Program-made: the position numbers and the translations under genes | In this document: one piece after another, positions 54,084 through 64,000 of the stretch | Layout of the letters: each line of letters starts with the position of its first letter | Position numbering within the stretch: the first letter of the stretch is position 1 | Assembly (NCBI RefSeq): GCF_965216805.1 | Contig: NZ_CBDCGN010000002.1 | Span: forward strand, 2,108,001-2,172,000 | From: Panacagrimonas sp965216805 | GTDB taxonomy: Bacteria > Pseudomonadota > Gammaproteobacteria > Nevskiales > Nevskiaceae | DNA: 64,000 bases | Reading direction: 5' to 3' | Notes under the pieces: generated by a model | Seen by the model: the letters and a program-made list of their open reading frames with translations, nothing else | What the model was told of the DNA's origin: nothing | The model's database searches: none

Positions 54084-55187
54084 ATGAAAACCAAAGCAGC
54101 CGTGCTGTATGCCATCGGCGAACCCCTGGTCATCGAGGAACTGGAGCTCGAAGCCCCGCGCGAGAACGAGATTCTCATCCGCTGCGTGGCCAGCGGCATC
54201 TGCCACAGCGACTACTCGGTGCGCGACGGCACCCTGGGCCTGACCCTGCCCGCGGTACTCGGCCATGAAGGCGCCGGCATCGTCGAGGCGGTCGGCAAGG
54301 GCGTGACCCATGTCGTGCCGGGCGATCACGTCATCGTCTCGCTCACCCCGCAGTGCGGCGTCTGCGTGTTCTGCAAGGAAGACAAGCCCTATCTCTGCGC
54401 GCAGATGAGCAAGGGTCTGACCAAGGGCCTGCAGCCGGATGGCAGCAAGCGCCTGAAGAACAGCAAGGGCGAAGAGATCGGCCAGTTGCTCGCGCTGGGC
54501 ACCTTCTCCGAACGTGCGGTGGTGCCGGCCGGCACGGCGATCAAGGTTGCGTCCAACGTACCGCTGGAATCGGCCTGCCTGATCGGCTGCGGCGTGACCA
54601 CCGGTGTGGGCGCCGCACTCAACTCGGTGGCAATCACGCCCGGCGACAGCGTCGCGGTCATCGGCTGCGGCGGCGTGGGGCTGTCGATCATTCAGGGTGC
54701 GCGCATCGCGGGTGCGACCACCATCATCGCCATCGATCCCATCGCCGAAAAGCGACAGCTCGCCCTCGATGTCGGCGCGACCCATGCGCTGGACCCCACC
54801 GGGGAGAACGTGGTCAAGCAGGTGCGCAAGATGACCGGCGGCGGCGTGCACTTCGCCTTCGAGGCCCTGGGCCGCAAGGAGACCATCGAGCAGGCCTGGG
54901 CCATGCCGCGGGTCACCGGCACCGCGGTCATCGTCGGTGTGCCGAAGAAGGACACCATGCTCGACCTGCCGGTGCTCGGTTTCTTCGGCGAGAAGCATTT
55001 CAAGGGCTCGGCCTATGGCAGCAGCGTGCCCTCGCGCGACATCCCGAAATACGTGGACCTGTTCATGAGCGGCGAACTGAAGCTCGACGCGATGATTACC
55101 CGGCGCATCGCGCTGGAACAGGTCAACGAGGCGCTCGATCAGATGGGCCGCGGCGAAGGCGCACGCTCGGTGATCGGATTCGGCTGA
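54084..55187 (+). CDS. Zn-dependent alcohol dehydrogenase (second of two)
   Basis: A 367-residue paralogue of the preceding gene with the same catalytic and structural zinc motifs (ASGICHSDYS; CGVCVFCKEDKPYLC) and an almost identical nucleotide fold (IGCGGVGLSIIQGARIAG, then IDP). The two differ mainly in the mid-region after the structural zinc loop, which often shapes the substrate pocket, so they may act on different alcohols or on hydroxy acids after lactone opening. Its stop overlaps the next start by one base. Confidence 0.9.
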   Translation: MKTKAAVLYAIGEPLVIEELELEAPRENEILIRCVASGICHSDYSVRDGTLGLTLPAVLGHEGAGIVEAVGKGVTHVVPGDHVIVSLTPQCGVCVFCKEDKPYLCAQMSKGLTKGLQPDGSKRLKNSKGEEIGQLLALGTFSERAVVPAGTAIKVASNVPLESACLIGCGVTTGVGAALNSVAITPGDSVAVIGCGGVGLSIIQGARIAGATTIIAIDPIAEKRQLALDVGATHALDPTGENVVKQVRKMTGGGVHFAFEALGRKETIEQAWAMPRVTGTAVIVGVPKKDTMLDLPVLGFFGEKHFKGSAYGSSVPSRDIPKYVDLFMSGELKLDAMITRRIALEQVNEALDQMGRGEGARSVIGFG

Positions 55188-55957
55188 TGACGGTCAAGCT
55201 CGACATCTCCGGCGGCATCGCGCGCGTCGTGCTGGCGAGGCCGGAGCGGCTCAATGCCTTCAGCGACGAGATGAAGGACCGGCTGATCGAAATCACCCGC
55301 CAGTTGCAGCTCGATGCCCGGGTTCGCGCGGTGCTGCTGTGCGCCGAAGGCCGCGCCTTCTGCGCGGGTGGTGACATCGACACGATGGGCGCTTCGGACG
55401 TGCTGGCGGCGCGAGCGCGCATCCAGCACGCGCATCGCACGATTCTCGGCCTGGCCAACCTCGACAAGCCTGTGGTCGCAGCGGTGCGCGGGCCGGCGCT
55501 CGGCGTGGGCTTCAGCCTGGCGCTGTGCAGCGATCTGCTCATCGCATCGACGACCGCGCGCTTCGGCGTCGTATTCAAGAAGATGGGCCTGGCACCGGAC
55601 GGCGGCCTGGCCTACTTCCTCTCGCAGTCCATCGGCGCGCGCCGCGCAAAAGAACTGATGCTCTCGGCACGGATGTTCGGTGCCGAAGAAGCACGCGACC
55701 TGGGCCTGGTCGCCGAGGTGGTGGACGACGACACGCTGGATGCGCGGGCGATGGCCGTCACCGAAGAACTGGCGTCGTCGGCCACCTTTGCCCTGGCCAT
55801 GGGCAAACGCATGTTCCGCGCCGCAGGGCCCGGCAGCCTCGAAGATTTTCTGGAACTCGAGGCCCATGCACAGGCCCAGGCCGCACAGACCCAGGACCAC
55901 CGCGAAGGGGCGACGGCCTTCCGCGAGAAGCGCGCGCCGGTCTTCTGCGGGTGTTAG
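55187..55957 (+). CDS. Enoyl-CoA hydratase/isomerase family protein
   Basis: A 256-residue crotonase-fold enzyme starting MTVKLDISGG, within TGATG shared with the previous stop. Oxyanion motifs: AFCAGGDIDTM and RGPALGVGFSLA. Where hydratases have the second Glu this reads KMGLAPDGGLAYFL (Asp), a pattern common in PaaG/PaaB-type isomerases. It ends FREKRAPVF. Isomerase or hydratase activity in beta-oxidation of the ring-opened acid is likely. Confidence 0.83.
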   Translation: MTVKLDISGGIARVVLARPERLNAFSDEMKDRLIEITRQLQLDARVRAVLLCAEGRAFCAGGDIDTMGASDVLAARARIQHAHRTILGLANLDKPVVAAVRGPALGVGFSLALCSDLLIASTTARFGVVFKKMGLAPDGGLAYFLSQSIGARRAKELMLSARMFGAEEARDLGLVAEVVDDDTLDARAMAVTEELASSATFALAMGKRMFRAAGPGSLEDFLELEAHAQAQAAQTQDHREGATAFREKRAPVFCGC

Positions 55958-56029
55958 CCGTGACCACCCCGCAACCACCGCACGACGTCGCGGTCCTTGC
56001 CGAATTCTCTATTGATTCAAGGAGTCACC

Positions 56030-57205
56030 ATGTTTCAACTCGACCCCGAACTAGAATCCTTCCGTGAAGACGCCCGCAAGATGGCCGAACGGGCCTTTGC
56101 AGCCAAGGCCGCCTACTGGGACGAAGAGGAAATCTATCCCACCGAAAACCTCAAGCTGCTGGCCGAGCTGGGTTATCTCGGGCTGGTGATACCGGAGGAA
56201 TACGGCGGCTCCGGCGCGCCCATCATCCAGGGCACCATCCTGCTCGAAGAGATTGCGCGGGTCTGCTTCAACACCGCGCTGGTGGCACAGGTAGGCATCA
56301 ACGGTCCGTCGCGGGCGATCACCATTCTGGCCAACGAGGAACAGAAGAAGCGCTGGCTGCCGGGCTGCGTCAGCGGCGAGAACATCTTCGGCATCGGCAT
56401 CAGCGAGCCGGGGGCCGGCTCGGCGATGACCGACATGATCACCAGTGCCACGCCCGACGGCGATCACATCATCCTCAACGGCCAGAAGTGCTTCTGCACC
56501 GGTGGCCATGTGGCGACGCACATCCTGGTGTTCGCGCGCTGGGGCAAGACCCAGGGGCCGCGCGGCATCGGCGCGCTGGTGGTGGAAAAGGGCACGCCAG
56601 GCTTCGAGATCGGCCATCCGGGTCCGAAGATGGGCGGGCGTGGTGTGGCGGAGGTGGAGCTGTTCTTCGATCACTGCCGGGTGCCGGTGGAGAACCTGAT
56701 CATGGCCGGCGACCCGAATTCCACGCGCAGCTTCAAGCGCCTGATGAGTTCCTTCGGCCCCGAGCGCGTCGGCAATGCGGCGATGTGTCTGGGTGTGGCC
56801 CAGGGCGCCTACGAACTGGCGCGCAGCTATTCGCTGGAGCGCAAGCAGTTCGGCAAGCCGATCTGTGAATTCCAGGGCATCCAGTGGAAGGTCGCCGACA
56901 TGGCCACGCAGATCCATGCCGCGCGCCTGATGATCTATCGCGCCGCAACGAATCTGGTGGACGGTTTTCCAGACCCGCTGGAAGCGGCCTACGCCAAGCT
57001 CTACGCCAACGAGATGGTGCAGCGGGTGACCAACGAGGCGCTGCAGATTCACGGCCATTACGGTTTCACCCGCGAGTTCCCGCTGGAGCGCATGGTGCGC
57101 GACTCGCGTGGCTTCTCGCTGGGTGGCGGCACCACGGAAATCCTTCGCAACACCATTGCGGCCATGGTCTACGGCCGGGCGTTCGACCAGCGCGCGGGCA
57201 GCTGA
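56030..57205 (+). CDS. Acyl-CoA dehydrogenase
   Basis: 391 residues with a complete motif set: GISEPGAGSAMTD, KCFCTGGHVATH (a variation on KxWITNG), RKQFGKPICEFQG for FAD, HGHYGFTREFPLER and SLGGGTTEILRNTIA. ATG at 56030 follows AAGGAG by five bases; an upstream in-frame ATG at 55997 lacks one. It lies just ahead of the second Baeyer-Villiger monooxygenase. Confidence 0.88.
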   Translation: MFQLDPELESFREDARKMAERAFAAKAAYWDEEEIYPTENLKLLAELGYLGLVIPEEYGGSGAPIIQGTILLEEIARVCFNTALVAQVGINGPSRAITILANEEQKKRWLPGCVSGENIFGIGISEPGAGSAMTDMITSATPDGDHIILNGQKCFCTGGHVATHILVFARWGKTQGPRGIGALVVEKGTPGFEIGHPGPKMGGRGVAEVELFFDHCRVPVENLIMAGDPNSTRSFKRLMSSFGPERVGNAAMCLGVAQGAYELARSYSLERKQFGKPICEFQGIQWKVADMATQIHAARLMIYRAATNLVDGFPDPLEAAYAKLYANEMVQRVTNEALQIHGHYGFTREFPLERMVRDSRGFSLGGGTTEILRNTIAAMVYGRAFDQRAGS

Positions 57206-57264
57206 AACGTCCCGCTACCGCCGAACGCACATTCCAATAAAAAATCTGTCGAGGAGAACCCTGC

Positions 57265-58859
<1,595 letters not shown>

Positions 58860-58863
<4 letters not shown>

Positions 58864-60038
58864 ACGCCGCCGTCGCCAACCCTCCCCTGCCATTTGCCTT
58901 TACCGCTGAGCAGCAGCAGTTCCGCGACAGCATTGCGCGCTTCTGCCGCACGCACGCCCCCACCGCACGGACGCGCCAACAGATGGCCAGCGACACCGGC
59001 CTGGACCGCGAACTGTGGACCGGCCTGTGCAGCGAGCTCGGCCTGTCTGGCGTGCAGGTGCCCGAATCGCTCGGGGGCCAGGGCTTTGGTCAGGTCGAAC
59101 TGGGCATCGTGATGGAGGAACTGGGGCGCGCAAACGTCTGCGCGCCCTATCTGGCCTCATCGGTATTGGCGGCCAACGCGCTGGTGAACGCCGCCGCGCC
59201 CGCGCCAAGGGCCGAATGGCTGCCGCAGCTCTGCGACGGCACCCAACTCGCCACCCTGGCGGTGGCCGAAGCGGACGGCCACTGGGCCCCCCATCGCACC
59301 ACCGTCGCCGCCCGCAAGACCGACAAGGGCTGGCGCCTGGACGGCGTGAAAACCTACGTGCTGGACGGCCATGTGGCCGATCTGATTCTGGTGGTGGCCC
59401 GCGCCCCCGGCAGCCATGACCACGAAGGTCTGTCGCTGTTCGGGGTGCGCGCGGGCACGCCCGGCCTGCAGGTTCGCGCGCTCAACAGCCTCGACCCCAC
59501 ACGGCGTCTGGCCCGCGTGGCGTTCACCGGCGCCGAGGCGCTGCTGCTCAGCGAGGAAGGCGCCGCCGCCCCAGGTCTTGATCGGTCCATGGATGAATCG
59601 CTGGCGGCGCTGTCGTCCGAGATGGTGGGCGGCGCCCAGGCCCTGCTCGACGCCACGGTGTCCTACGCCAAGATGCGAATCCAGTTCGGGCGACCCATCG
59701 GCAGCTTCCAGGCCATCAAGCACCGCCTTGCCGACCTGCTGCTGGACGTGGAGTTTGCGCGCTCGGCGGCCTACCGCGCCTGCGAAGTGGCCGCCGAAGA
59801 TCCTTCCCCGCTGCGCGACGTCGCGTCCGTCGCCAAGGCGCTGGCCTCAGACGCCTTCATGCTCGCCGCGCGGGAGGCCGTACAGCTCCACGGCGGCATC
59901 GGTTTCACCTGGGAACACGACACCCACCTTTACTTCAAGCGCGCCCAGAGTTCGTCGGTACTGCTCGGCAGCGCCGCCGAACATCGTGATCGCTACGTGC
60001 TGAGCCTGGCAGCGCGCACCGCCGGAGACCGCCCGTGA
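58860..60038 (+). CDS. Acyl-CoA dehydrogenase, FAD-contact subunit of a heteromeric pair
   Basis: 392 residues. It keeps RIQFGRPIGSFQAIKHRLAD and HGGIGFTWEHDTHLYFKR, but TEPxxGSD reads VAEADGHWAPH and the C-terminal Glu motif is absent (SSSVLLGSAAEHRDR). It overlaps the next gene, which has the opposite set of motifs, by four bases. This is the same arrangement as 43414/44445, an alpha2beta2-type enzyme. Confidence 0.82.
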
Positions 60039-61297
60039 GCACCCCCACCGAAGCCTCCGTGCGCGAAGAAGTCCGCGCCTGGCTGGCGCAGAACTGGAGT
60101 CCCGAACTGGGACTGGCCCAATGGCGCCGCCGGCTTATCGAGTCCGGCTGGGGCTGCCCGTCCTGGCCAGCGGAGTGGTTCGGCCGCGGGCTGCCGCCCG
60201 CGCTCGCGGCGGTGGCGGAGGAAGAGATGCGCGGCGTCGGCGCCATCAGCGTCGCGCAGTTCGGCGTGCGCCTGCTGGTGGCCGCAACCCTGCTCGAACA
60301 CGGCACCGACGATCAGAAGCGCCGCCTGCTGCCGCGCCTGCTGACGGGCGAGGACACCTGGTGCCAATTGTTCAGCGAACCCGGCAGCGGGTCGGATCTC
60401 GCCGGCGTGACCACGCGGGCGACCGAGGACGCCGAGGGCTGGACCGTGACCGGCCAGAAGGTCTGGACCACCAGCGCCCAGCACGCGCATTACGGCATCC
60501 TGCTCGCGCGCACCGACTGGGACGTGCCCAAGCATCGCGGCCTGAGCTTCTTCGTGCTTCCCATGCACCAGGCCGGCGTGGAAGTACGACCCCTGCGCCA
60601 GATGAACGGCTACGCCTCGTTCAACGAGGTCTTCATCTCCGGCGCGCGCATCGGTCGCGAGGGACTGGTCGGCAAGCTCGGCGAGGGCTGGAAGGTGGCG
60701 CTGACCACGCTGGCGCACGAGCGGCGCATGGCGGATTCCATGCGCAACTGGGGTCGGCTGCAGCTCGGCGAGGGCCGCATCTACGCGGAGCTCAAGACCG
60801 AATACGCGGCGGTGATGGAGCCGTACAAGTGGTACGCACAGCGCGCCGGCCGCGCCGACCTGCTGCTCGAACGCGCCCAGCGTACCGGCCGTATCGAGGA
60901 CGCCGTGGTGCGCCAGGACATGGCGCGCGCACTGATGATCGAGCGCGCCAGCGAGTGGACCGCGGCGCGCGCGCGCGCCGCACGCGCCAACGGCCAGCCG
61001 CCGGGAGCGGAAGGCTCGCTGGGCAAGCTCGCGGCCAGCAACGTCGCCCGTGCGTGCGCGCGGGCACATGCCAGCATCAGCGGCGCGGAGTCGATGCTGG
61101 CCGGCGAGGATGGACCGGAGCAGGGACTGATCGCCGAGATCCTGGTCTCGGTGCCCGCCTGCTCGATTGCCGGCGGCACCGACGAGATCCAGCGCAACAT
61201 CATCGCCGAGCGCGTGCTCGGCCTGCCCAGGGAACCGGGCGGCGACGCCGACATCCCGTTCCGCGACGTGCGCCGGAATTCCTCCGGCACCCGGTAA
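60035..61297 (+). CDS. Acyl-CoA dehydrogenase, catalytic subunit of a heteromeric pair
   Basis: 420 residues with a GTG start inside GTGA shared with the previous stop. It has FSEPGSGSDLAGVTT, TGQKVWTTSAQHAHY and IAGGTDEIQRNIIAERVLGLP with the Glu, but lacks an RxxFG FAD-contact motif, which the preceding subunit supplies. Substrates of such pairs in other bacteria are bulky ring-containing or branched acyl-CoAs. Confidence 0.83.
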   Translation: MSTPTEASVREEVRAWLAQNWSPELGLAQWRRRLIESGWGCPSWPAEWFGRGLPPALAAVAEEEMRGVGAISVAQFGVRLLVAATLLEHGTDDQKRRLLPRLLTGEDTWCQLFSEPGSGSDLAGVTTRATEDAEGWTVTGQKVWTTSAQHAHYGILLARTDWDVPKHRGLSFFVLPMHQAGVEVRPLRQMNGYASFNEVFISGARIGREGLVGKLGEGWKVALTTLAHERRMADSMRNWGRLQLGEGRIYAELKTEYAAVMEPYKWYAQRAGRADLLLERAQRTGRIEDAVVRQDMARALMIERASEWTAARARAARANGQPPGAEGSLGKLAASNVARACARAHASISGAESMLAGEDGPEQGLIAEILVSVPACSIAGGTDEIQRNIIAERVLGLPREPGGDADIPFRDVRRNSSGTR

Positions 61298-61310
61298 TCA
61301 GGAGAGACCG

Positions 61311-62945
61311 ATGATTCTCGATCCCATCATCCGCGCCTCGCGCGCGAAGACCTTGCGCAGCAACGGCGAGTGGCGCGACATCCCGCTGCTTCGTTACTTC
61401 GACGAGGCCGTCGCGGCATGTCCCGACCGGGTTGCCATCCACGATTTTCGCGAGGGCTCGGCGCCGCGGTCGATCACGTATCGCGAACTTGACGATGCCA
61501 GCCGGCGCATTGCCGCCAACCTCGTGCGACTCGGCGTGCGGCGTGGCGACGTGGTGTCGTTCCAGTTGCCCAACTGGTGGGAATTCGTGGCCATCCACCT
61601 GGGCTGCCTGCGCTGCGGCGCGGCCAGCAATCCGCTGATGCCGATTTTCCGCCAGCGCGAGCTGTCGTTCATGCTCGCGTATGCGCAGTCGCGCGTGATC
61701 ATCGTGCCCACGCTGTTCCGCGGCTTCGATCACGCGGCGCTGATCCGTTCGCTCAAGCCGGGGCTGCCACAACTCGAACATCTGGTGGTGGTCGGTGAGG
61801 AGGGCGCCGAAGGTTTCGAGAATGTCCTGTTGGCACCCTGCGACACGCCGCCCGTCGAACCGCCGCTGTCGGCCGACGAGGTGGTGCAGGTGCTCTACAC
61901 CTCCGGCACCACTGGCATGCCCAAGGGGGTGATGCATTCTTCCAACACCCTGCTCGCCAATGTGCGGCCCTACGTGGAACGGCTCGGCCTGAATGGCAGC
62001 GATGCGGTGTTCATGGGTTCACCGCTGGCGCACCAGACCGGATTTCTCTACGGCATGTGGCTGCCCATCGTGCTGCAGACCACGCTGTCGCTGATGGACG
62101 TGTGGGACAAAGAGCGCGCCTGGTCGATCATCCAGGCGCAGAAGTGCGGCTTCACCATGGCCGCTACGCCGTTTCTTGCCGACCTGATGACGGCAAGCAA
62201 CGCGCCGCCGGCCACCGAGGTGGCGCTGCGCATCTTTGCTTGCGGCGGCGCGCCGATTCCGCGTGCGCTCGCCGAACAGGCGGTGGCGCGCCTCGGCATC
62301 AAGCTGCTGTCGGTCTACGGCATGTCGGAGAACGGCGCCGTCACCGTCACCGCGCCGGATGCGCCGCCGGACAAGGTGTTCAGCGCCGACGGCTCGCCCC
62401 TGCCCGGCGTGCGCGTGCGCGTGGTGGATGCCGAAGGCGCCGAACTGCCCCGCGGCGAAGAGGGTCGGCTGCTGATCCACGCGCCATCGAATTTTCTCGG
62501 CTATCTGCTCAAGCCGGAGGCCTACGGCATGGATGCCGAAGACTGGTTCGACTCCGGCGATCTCGCGCGCATGGACGCCGACGGCTACATTCGCATCACC
62601 GGGCGCAGCAAGGACATCATCATCCGGGGTGGCGAGAACGTGCCGGTGGTGGAGGTGGAGAACCTGCTATACCGGAACCCGGCCATCGTCGATGCGGCGG
62701 TGGTCGGCATGCCGCACCCGCGCCTGGGCGAGACCGGCTGCTGCTTCGTGAGTCTGAAGCCGGGCCAGAGCTTCGATCTGGCGGCGCTGCGTCAATACCT
62801 GGACGCAGCCGGCATGACGCGCAGCTACTGGCCCGAGCGCGTGGAGATCGTCGAGAGTTTCCCGCGCACGGCGAGCGGCAAGATCCAGAAATTCCAGTTG
62901 CGCGAAACCGCGCGGCAGCTTGCTGCGGAAAACGCGAAGCCCTGA
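61311..62945 (+). CDS. AMP-forming acyl-CoA ligase, cyclohexanecarboxylate/short-chain type
   Basis: A 544-residue ligase: LYTSGTTGMPKGVMHSSN (ATP loop), SVYGMSENGAVT (adenylate), DWFDSGDLARMDADGYIRITGRSKD (hinge) and C-terminal Lys in ASGKIQKFQL. AGGAGAG precedes the ATG at 61311. Thirteen bases separate it from the dehydrogenase pair. It would load the acid for that pair. Confidence 0.87.
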   Translation: MILDPIIRASRAKTLRSNGEWRDIPLLRYFDEAVAACPDRVAIHDFREGSAPRSITYRELDDASRRIAANLVRLGVRRGDVVSFQLPNWWEFVAIHLGCLRCGAASNPLMPIFRQRELSFMLAYAQSRVIIVPTLFRGFDHAALIRSLKPGLPQLEHLVVVGEEGAEGFENVLLAPCDTPPVEPPLSADEVVQVLYTSGTTGMPKGVMHSSNTLLANVRPYVERLGLNGSDAVFMGSPLAHQTGFLYGMWLPIVLQTTLSLMDVWDKERAWSIIQAQKCGFTMAATPFLADLMTASNAPPATEVALRIFACGGAPIPRALAEQAVARLGIKLLSVYGMSENGAVTVTAPDAPPDKVFSADGSPLPGVRVRVVDAEGAELPRGEEGRLLIHAPSNFLGYLLKPEAYGMDAEDWFDSGDLARMDADGYIRITGRSKDIIIRGGENVPVVEVENLLYRNPAIVDAAVVGMPHPRLGETGCCFVSLKPGQSFDLAALRQYLDAAGMTRSYWPERVEIVESFPRTASGKIQKFQLRETARQLAAENAKP

Positions 62946-62981
62946 TGTCATTCCACGCTGCCCGACGCTGAGCAAGACCCG

Positions 62982-64000
62982 ATGCCCGGACCCCTGCTGG
63001 GCGTGCGCGTCCTCGATCTGACCACGGTCCTGATGGGGCCCTATGCCACGCAGATCCTGGCGGACTACGGCGCCGATGTGCTCAAGGTGGAGCCGCCGGA
63101 GGGCGATGGCACGCGCGGCATCGGCCCGATGCGCTCGCCCGGCATGGGCGCGATCTTCCTCAACGCCAATCGCGGCAAGCGCAGCATGGTGCTCGACCTC
63201 AAGCGTCCCGAGGCGCGCGCCGCGCTGCTGCGCCTGGCCGAGAACATGGACGTGTTGATCTACAACGTGCGCCCGCAGGCGATGGCGCGGCTGGGCCTGT
63301 CTTACGAGGAAGTGCGCGCGGTCAATCCGCGCATCGTCTACGTCGGCGTCTTCGGTTATGGCCGCGCCGGTCCGTATAGCGATCGTCCGGCCTACGACGA
63401 CCTGATCCAGGGTGCGGCCGGCCTGCCGGCGCTGTCCCTGATGGCCGGCAGTCCGACACCGCGCTACGTGCCCACCACCATCGCCGACCGCACGGTCGGA
63501 CTCAGCGCCGTCGGCGCGATTCTCGCCGCCCTGCTGCATCGCGAACGCAGCGGCGAGGGCCAGAGCGTGGACGTACCGATGTTCGAGACCATGACGCAGT
63601 TCGTGATGGGCGATCACCTGGGTGGACGTAGTTTCGTACCCGCCGAGGGACCGGCCGGCTACGCGCGCCTGCTGGCACACGAGCGCCGGCCCTACCCGAC
63701 ACGCGACGGCCACATCTGCGCGCTGATCTACTCCGACCGGCAGTGGAAAAGCTTCTGCGAGCTGATTGATCGGCCGCAGATGTTCGCCAGCGATCCGCGG
63801 CTCGCCAGCCTCACGACGCGCACGCAGCATATCGACGCGCTGTACCGATTCGTGGCGGAGCAGATGCCGACGCGCACCACCGCCGAATGGATGCAGGCGC
63901 TGGAACAGGCCGATATCCCCTGCATGCCGATGCACACGCCCGACAGCCTGCTCGACGATCCGCATCTGCGTGCCGTGGGCTTTTTCTCGCAGGTCGAACA
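62982..64000 (+). CDS. CaiB/BaiF family CoA-transferase, partial (C-terminus outside window)
   Basis: The frame is open for 339 codons to the window edge; the family is about 390-410 residues. VRVLDLTTVLMGPYATQILADYGADVLKVEPP is the class III CoA-transferase N-terminal signature, here broken up only for brevity at VRVLDLT and GADVLKVEPP. NANRGKRSMVLDLK, GYGRAGPYSDRPAYD and the catalytic-type Asp in MGDHLGG follow. It moves CoA between acids. Together with the ligase 36 bases upstream it gives two ways to activate the acid. The Shine-Dalgarno is weak. Confidence 0.88.
   Translation, partial: MPGPLLGVRVLDLTTVLMGPYATQILADYGADVLKVEPPEGDGTRGIGPMRSPGMGAIFLNANRGKRSMVLDLKRPEARAALLRLAENMDVLIYNVRPQAMARLGLSYEEVRAVNPRIVYVGVFGYGRAGPYSDRPAYDDLIQGAAGLPALSLMAGSPTPRYVPTTIADRTVGLSAVGAILAALLHRERSGEGQSVDVPMFETMTQFVMGDHLGGRSFVPAEGPAGYARLLAHERRPYPTRDGHICALIYSDRQWKSFCELIDRPQMFASDPRLASLTTRTQHIDALYRFVAEQMPTRTTAEWMQALEQADIPCMPMHTPDSLLDDPHLRAVGFFSQVE

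Overview
The window is GC-rich chromosomal-type DNA from a hydrocarbon- and terpenoid-degrading proteobacterium. The bph genes resemble those of Burkholderia and Pseudomonas, and the atu/liu genes resemble those of Pseudomonas, so a gamma- or betaproteobacterium is likely; the sequence alone does not fix the genus. I see no tRNA, rRNA or CRISPR array. Nearly everything right of 5.1 kb is catabolic: ring-hydroxylating dioxygenase, Baeyer-Villiger monooxygenases, CoA ligases, acyl-CoA dehydrogenases, hydratases, biotin-dependent carboxylases and dehydrogenases.

1-5.1 kb: the right part of a Tn3-family transposon whose left end lies outside the window. From the left it holds a Cys-rich exported protein behind a MerR-type promoter, an IS21-like end remnant fused to a gene fragment, a UmuD-like protein that has lost both catalytic residues, an unrecognised 133-residue protein, and a full-length tnpA with a terminal inverted repeat. 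The element has cut off a geranyl-CoA carboxylase-type carboxyltransferase gene (atuC-like) after about 108 codons.

5.1-14 kb: atuD-like acyl-CoA dehydrogenase (minus strand), then on the plus strand a cyclohexanecarboxyl-CoA dehydrogenase-like enzyme, a periplasmic PQQ/haem c alcohol dehydrogenase, a methyltransferase and three short-chain dehydrogenases.

14-22 kb (minus strand): a compact biphenyl upper pathway, bphR1-A1-A2-A3-A4-B-C-D, followed by a MAPEG protein. All catalytic residues are present. It would turn biphenyl-like substrates into benzoate and 2-hydroxypenta-2,4-dienoate; the lower-pathway genes bphH, bphI and bphJ are not here.

22-38.5 kb (minus strand): an acyl-CoA dehydrogenase and an AtuG-like dehydrogenase, then a tightly packed nine-gene unit combining acyclic terpene (atu) and leucine/isovalerate (liu) genes: degenerate AtuD-like protein, carboxyltransferase, liuB, liuD, liuC, an acyl-CoA synthetase, atuE, atuF, atuA. 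Together these would carry citronellyl/geranyl-type acyl-CoAs and the methylcrotonyl-CoA they yield to central metabolism.

38.6-45.7 kb: an exported Ig-like protein and an AcoR-type sigma-54 activator (plus strand), facing a ligase/acyl-CoA dehydrogenase operon (minus strand) with a consensus sigma-54 promoter.

45.9-64 kb (plus strand): a long run that reads as a cyclic-ketone pathway: alcohol dehydrogenases make a ketone, two type I Baeyer-Villiger monooxygenases make lactones, an HSL-type hydrolase opens them, alcohol and aldehyde dehydrogenases oxidise the product, and CoA ligases, a CoA-transferase, acyl-CoA dehydrogenases and hydratases carry out beta-oxidation. The true substrate is unknown. 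The last gene runs off the right edge.
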